A DNA stretch of 61,380 bases from Photobacterium phosphoreum (GTDB taxonomy: Bacteria > Pseudomonadota > Gammaproteobacteria > Enterobacterales > Vibrionaceae). Position 1 is the first letter of the stretch, and the number at the start of each line of letters is the position of its first letter. The notes beneath the pieces are model-generated. The model was not told the origin of the DNA. It saw only the letters and a list, made by a program, of their open reading frames with translations, and ran no database searches. Positions 59,768-61,380 of this stretch are shown piece by piece. The position numbers and the translations under genes were made by a program. The stretch lies in the NCBI RefSeq assembly GCF_002954725.1, contig NZ_MSCQ01000003.1:186230-247609 (forward strand). Direction: 5' to 3'.

Positions 59768-60040
59768 TTACTTTAGCGCGTCTTTAAGTGCTTTGCCAGA
59801 TACGAACGCTGGAACGTTAGCAGCGGCAATTTGAATTTCCGCACCCGTTTGTGGGTTACGGCCAGTGCGTGCGGCACGATGATTTACTTTAAATGTACCA
59901 AAGCCAATTAGTTGAACCTGGTCGCCATCTTTAAGCGCATCAGTAACGCCTTCAAGAGTAGCTTCCAATGCTAATTTTGCTTGTGCTTTAGACAAATCTG
60001 CTTTTTCTGCGATCAGGTCAATCAGTTGGGTCTTGTTCAT
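59768..60040 (-). CDS. hupA: DNA-binding protein HU-alpha
   Basis: Nucleoid protein that bends and compacts DNA. 90 aa, standard; begins [22 protein letters not shown] and has the DNA-binding arm [20 protein letters not shown]. The HU-alpha type is chosen from the purD-hupA order shared with E. coli. GAAGGGAAACC gives a good ribosome site. Confidence 0.96.
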   Translation of the reverse strand: MNKTQLIDLIAEKADLSKAQAKLALEATLEGVTDALKDGDQVQLIGFGTFKVNHRAARTGRNPQTGAEIQIAAANVPAFVSGKALKDALK

Positions 60041-60268
60041 TAGGTTTCCCTTCTAAGGTTTTGGGCTTAATACCGCCCAACTCTAATTCATAAGAAGCCT
60101 GTGTGGCAAAGGTTTGTCGGCTTTTATCTGTCTAAATGGAGACTCTTTAACCATAAACTGAGCTAAAGTTCACAAAATGTTACTAATAACATTCAAAAAA
60201 GAGTTGTTTTTATTTCCACTCGCCCCGATTAATATAGCCGAAATTCGCTGATTAATTGACAGGTTGAT
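60041..60268. other. Divergent region hupA / CNNM gene
   Basis: 228 nt of promoter DNA for hupA on the minus strand; no recognised binding site and no gene. Confidence 0.4.
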
Positions 60269-61327
60269 ATGGTACTGCTTACGATTTACATCTCTGTAGC
60301 TATAGGGGTGTCGTTTATTTGTTCCGTTTTAGAAGCGGTTTTATTGAGTATTTCGCCGGGATATATCGGCACTTTACGTCAACAAAACCACCCAGCGGCA
60401 GCTAAACTCGCCGCACTCAAAAATAATATAGATCGACCCTTAGCCTCAATTCTAACCCTTAACACTGTCGCGCATACCGTCGGTGCAGCAACAGCAGGCG
60501 CACAAGCAACAGTCGTATTTGGTAGTGAATGGTTGGGTGTATTCTCAGGTGCATTAACCGTTGGTATTTTATTACTCTCAGAAATCATTCCAAAAACAAT
60601 CGGGGCAACTTACTGGCGTCAATTAGCACCAACCAGTGCAATAATATTACGTTGGATGGTGATCTTATTAATGCCACTGGTATGGGTTTCAGAACAAATA
60701 ACCCGTCGTCTTGCTCACGGCCACGTCCAACCAAAACTACGAGATGAATTATCGGCCATGGCAATGTTGGCCCATGAATCAGGTGAATTGGGTGCTGGCG
60801 AATCTAAAATCCTCACCAACTTACTGCAATTTAAAGATGTGAGTGTCACTAAGATTATGACGCCACGTCCGGTATTATTCCGTGTTAATGCCGAGCAAAC
60901 CATCAACGAATTTTTAGCAAAACATAAAACGAGTCCATTTTCACGTCCATTAGTGTTCAGTGAGCAAAGCGATAATATCGTCGGCTTTGTACACCGCTTA
61001 GAACTGTTTGCAGAAAGCCAAGCAGGCAAAGGTGGTCAAGAACTCGGTGCACTGATGCGTCCATTGCCTGTCATTATGAACAATGTAAGCGTACCAAAGG
61101 CATTTGAACGTTTAATGCAAGAACGCTCACAATTAATTCTTATTGTTGATGAGTACGGTACGGTACAAGGCCTTGTCACTCTGGAAGATATTTTTGAAAG
61201 TCTTGTTGGCGAAGAAATTGTTGATGAAGCCGATAAGAATACTGACATGCAGCAACTCGCTTACCAACGTTGGGATAAGTGGAAGAAAAAACACAAAATG
61301 ATCGAAAATAATGATGACGACATGTAA
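60269..61327 (+). CDS. CNNM/CorB-type membrane protein (DUF21 plus CBS domains)
   Basis: 352 aa. N-terminal DUF21 domain with about 4 membrane segments (FICSVLEAVLLSISPGY, LTVGILLLSEIIPKTIGATYWR), then a CBS pair at about 190-330 (VSVTKIMTPRPVLFRV, LILIVDEYGTVQGLVTLEDIFESLVGEEIVDE). Family members are Mg2+ or other cation transporters; older genomes call them hemolysin-like. No transporter-associated CorC domain follows, so this is the short form. AT-rich upstream region, no strong ribosome site. Confidence 0.85.
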   Translation: MVLLTIYISVAIGVSFICSVLEAVLLSISPGYIGTLRQQNHPAAAKLAALKNNIDRPLASILTLNTVAHTVGAATAGAQATVVFGSEWLGVFSGALTVGILLLSEIIPKTIGATYWRQLAPTSAIILRWMVILLMPLVWVSEQITRRLAHGHVQPKLRDELSAMAMLAHESGELGAGESKILTNLLQFKDVSVTKIMTPRPVLFRVNAEQTINEFLAKHKTSPFSRPLVFSEQSDNIVGFVHRLELFAESQAGKGGQELGALMRPLPVIMNNVSVPKAFERLMQERSQLILIVDEYGTVQGLVTLEDIFESLVGEEIVDEADKNTDMQQLAYQRWDKWKKKHKMIENNDDDM

Positions 61328-61380
61328 TTAACACCATTATTTACCGTGACTGACTAGATACAAAAAAGGGACCTTACGGT

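Overview
The window is a chromosomal segment of an AT-rich gammaproteobacterium. Gene order and protein similarity point to Vibrionaceae, most likely Photobacterium (a judgement from gene content, not a database match). Supporting blocks are orn/rsgA/psd/epmA/frdABCD/efp/epmB, groESL-fxsA-aspA-dcuA, aroQ-accBC-yhdT-panF-prmA-dusB-fis and purHD/hupA, plus an E. coli-like malI/malXY locus.

Layout. 1-10.8 kb: orn, rsgA, psd, a periplasmic alpha-carbonic anhydrase, and the EF-P beta-lysylation set (epmA, efp, epmB) around the anaerobic fumarate reductase operon frdABCD, which has a near-perfect CRP site upstream. 10.8-14 kb: rimK and one small unrecognised gene set in long non-coding stretches that carry a dispersed ACAGCT repeat family and a (ACTAAA)n tandem array. 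14-22 kb: groESL with a sigma-32-like promoter, a MATE pump, fxsA, aspA-dcuA, then a membrane-anchored protein that looks like only the C-terminal thioredoxin domain of DsbD, standing where full-length dsbD is often found. 22-28.5 kb: a LuxR-type response regulator and a hybrid histidine kinase resembling CrbR/CrbS but without the transporter half of CrbS, an HcaT-like MFS transporter, and acs. This reads as an acetate-switch locus. 28.5-35.8 kb: housekeeping genes ending in dusB-fis.

35.7-49.6 kb is a genomic island of about 13.8 kb inserted in the last codons of fis. It is bounded by 15-bp direct repeats (attL/attR), has matched double TGTACCC motifs at both ends (probable integrase arm sites), and carries a P4-type tyrosine integrase next to attR. 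The cargo is an AlpA-like regulator with small accessory genes, a complete type I restriction-modification operon hsdMSR, relics of a second integrase and of a second, diverged hsdR, a tiny basic/acidic gene pair, an HTH protein, and a 245-nt hairpin-rich segment ending in a strong terminator that may be a structured RNA. The left end of the island supplies fis with a replacement terminator.

49.6-61.4 kb returns to chromosome-like genes: two paralogous small zinc-ribbon proteins, malY-malX facing malI with recognisable MalI operators, ppnP, a small lipoprotein, zntR, purHD with a PurR box and a long leader hairpin, hupA with a DUF1481 lipoprotein, and a CNNM/CorB-type membrane protein. No rRNA, tRNA or CRISPR array was seen.
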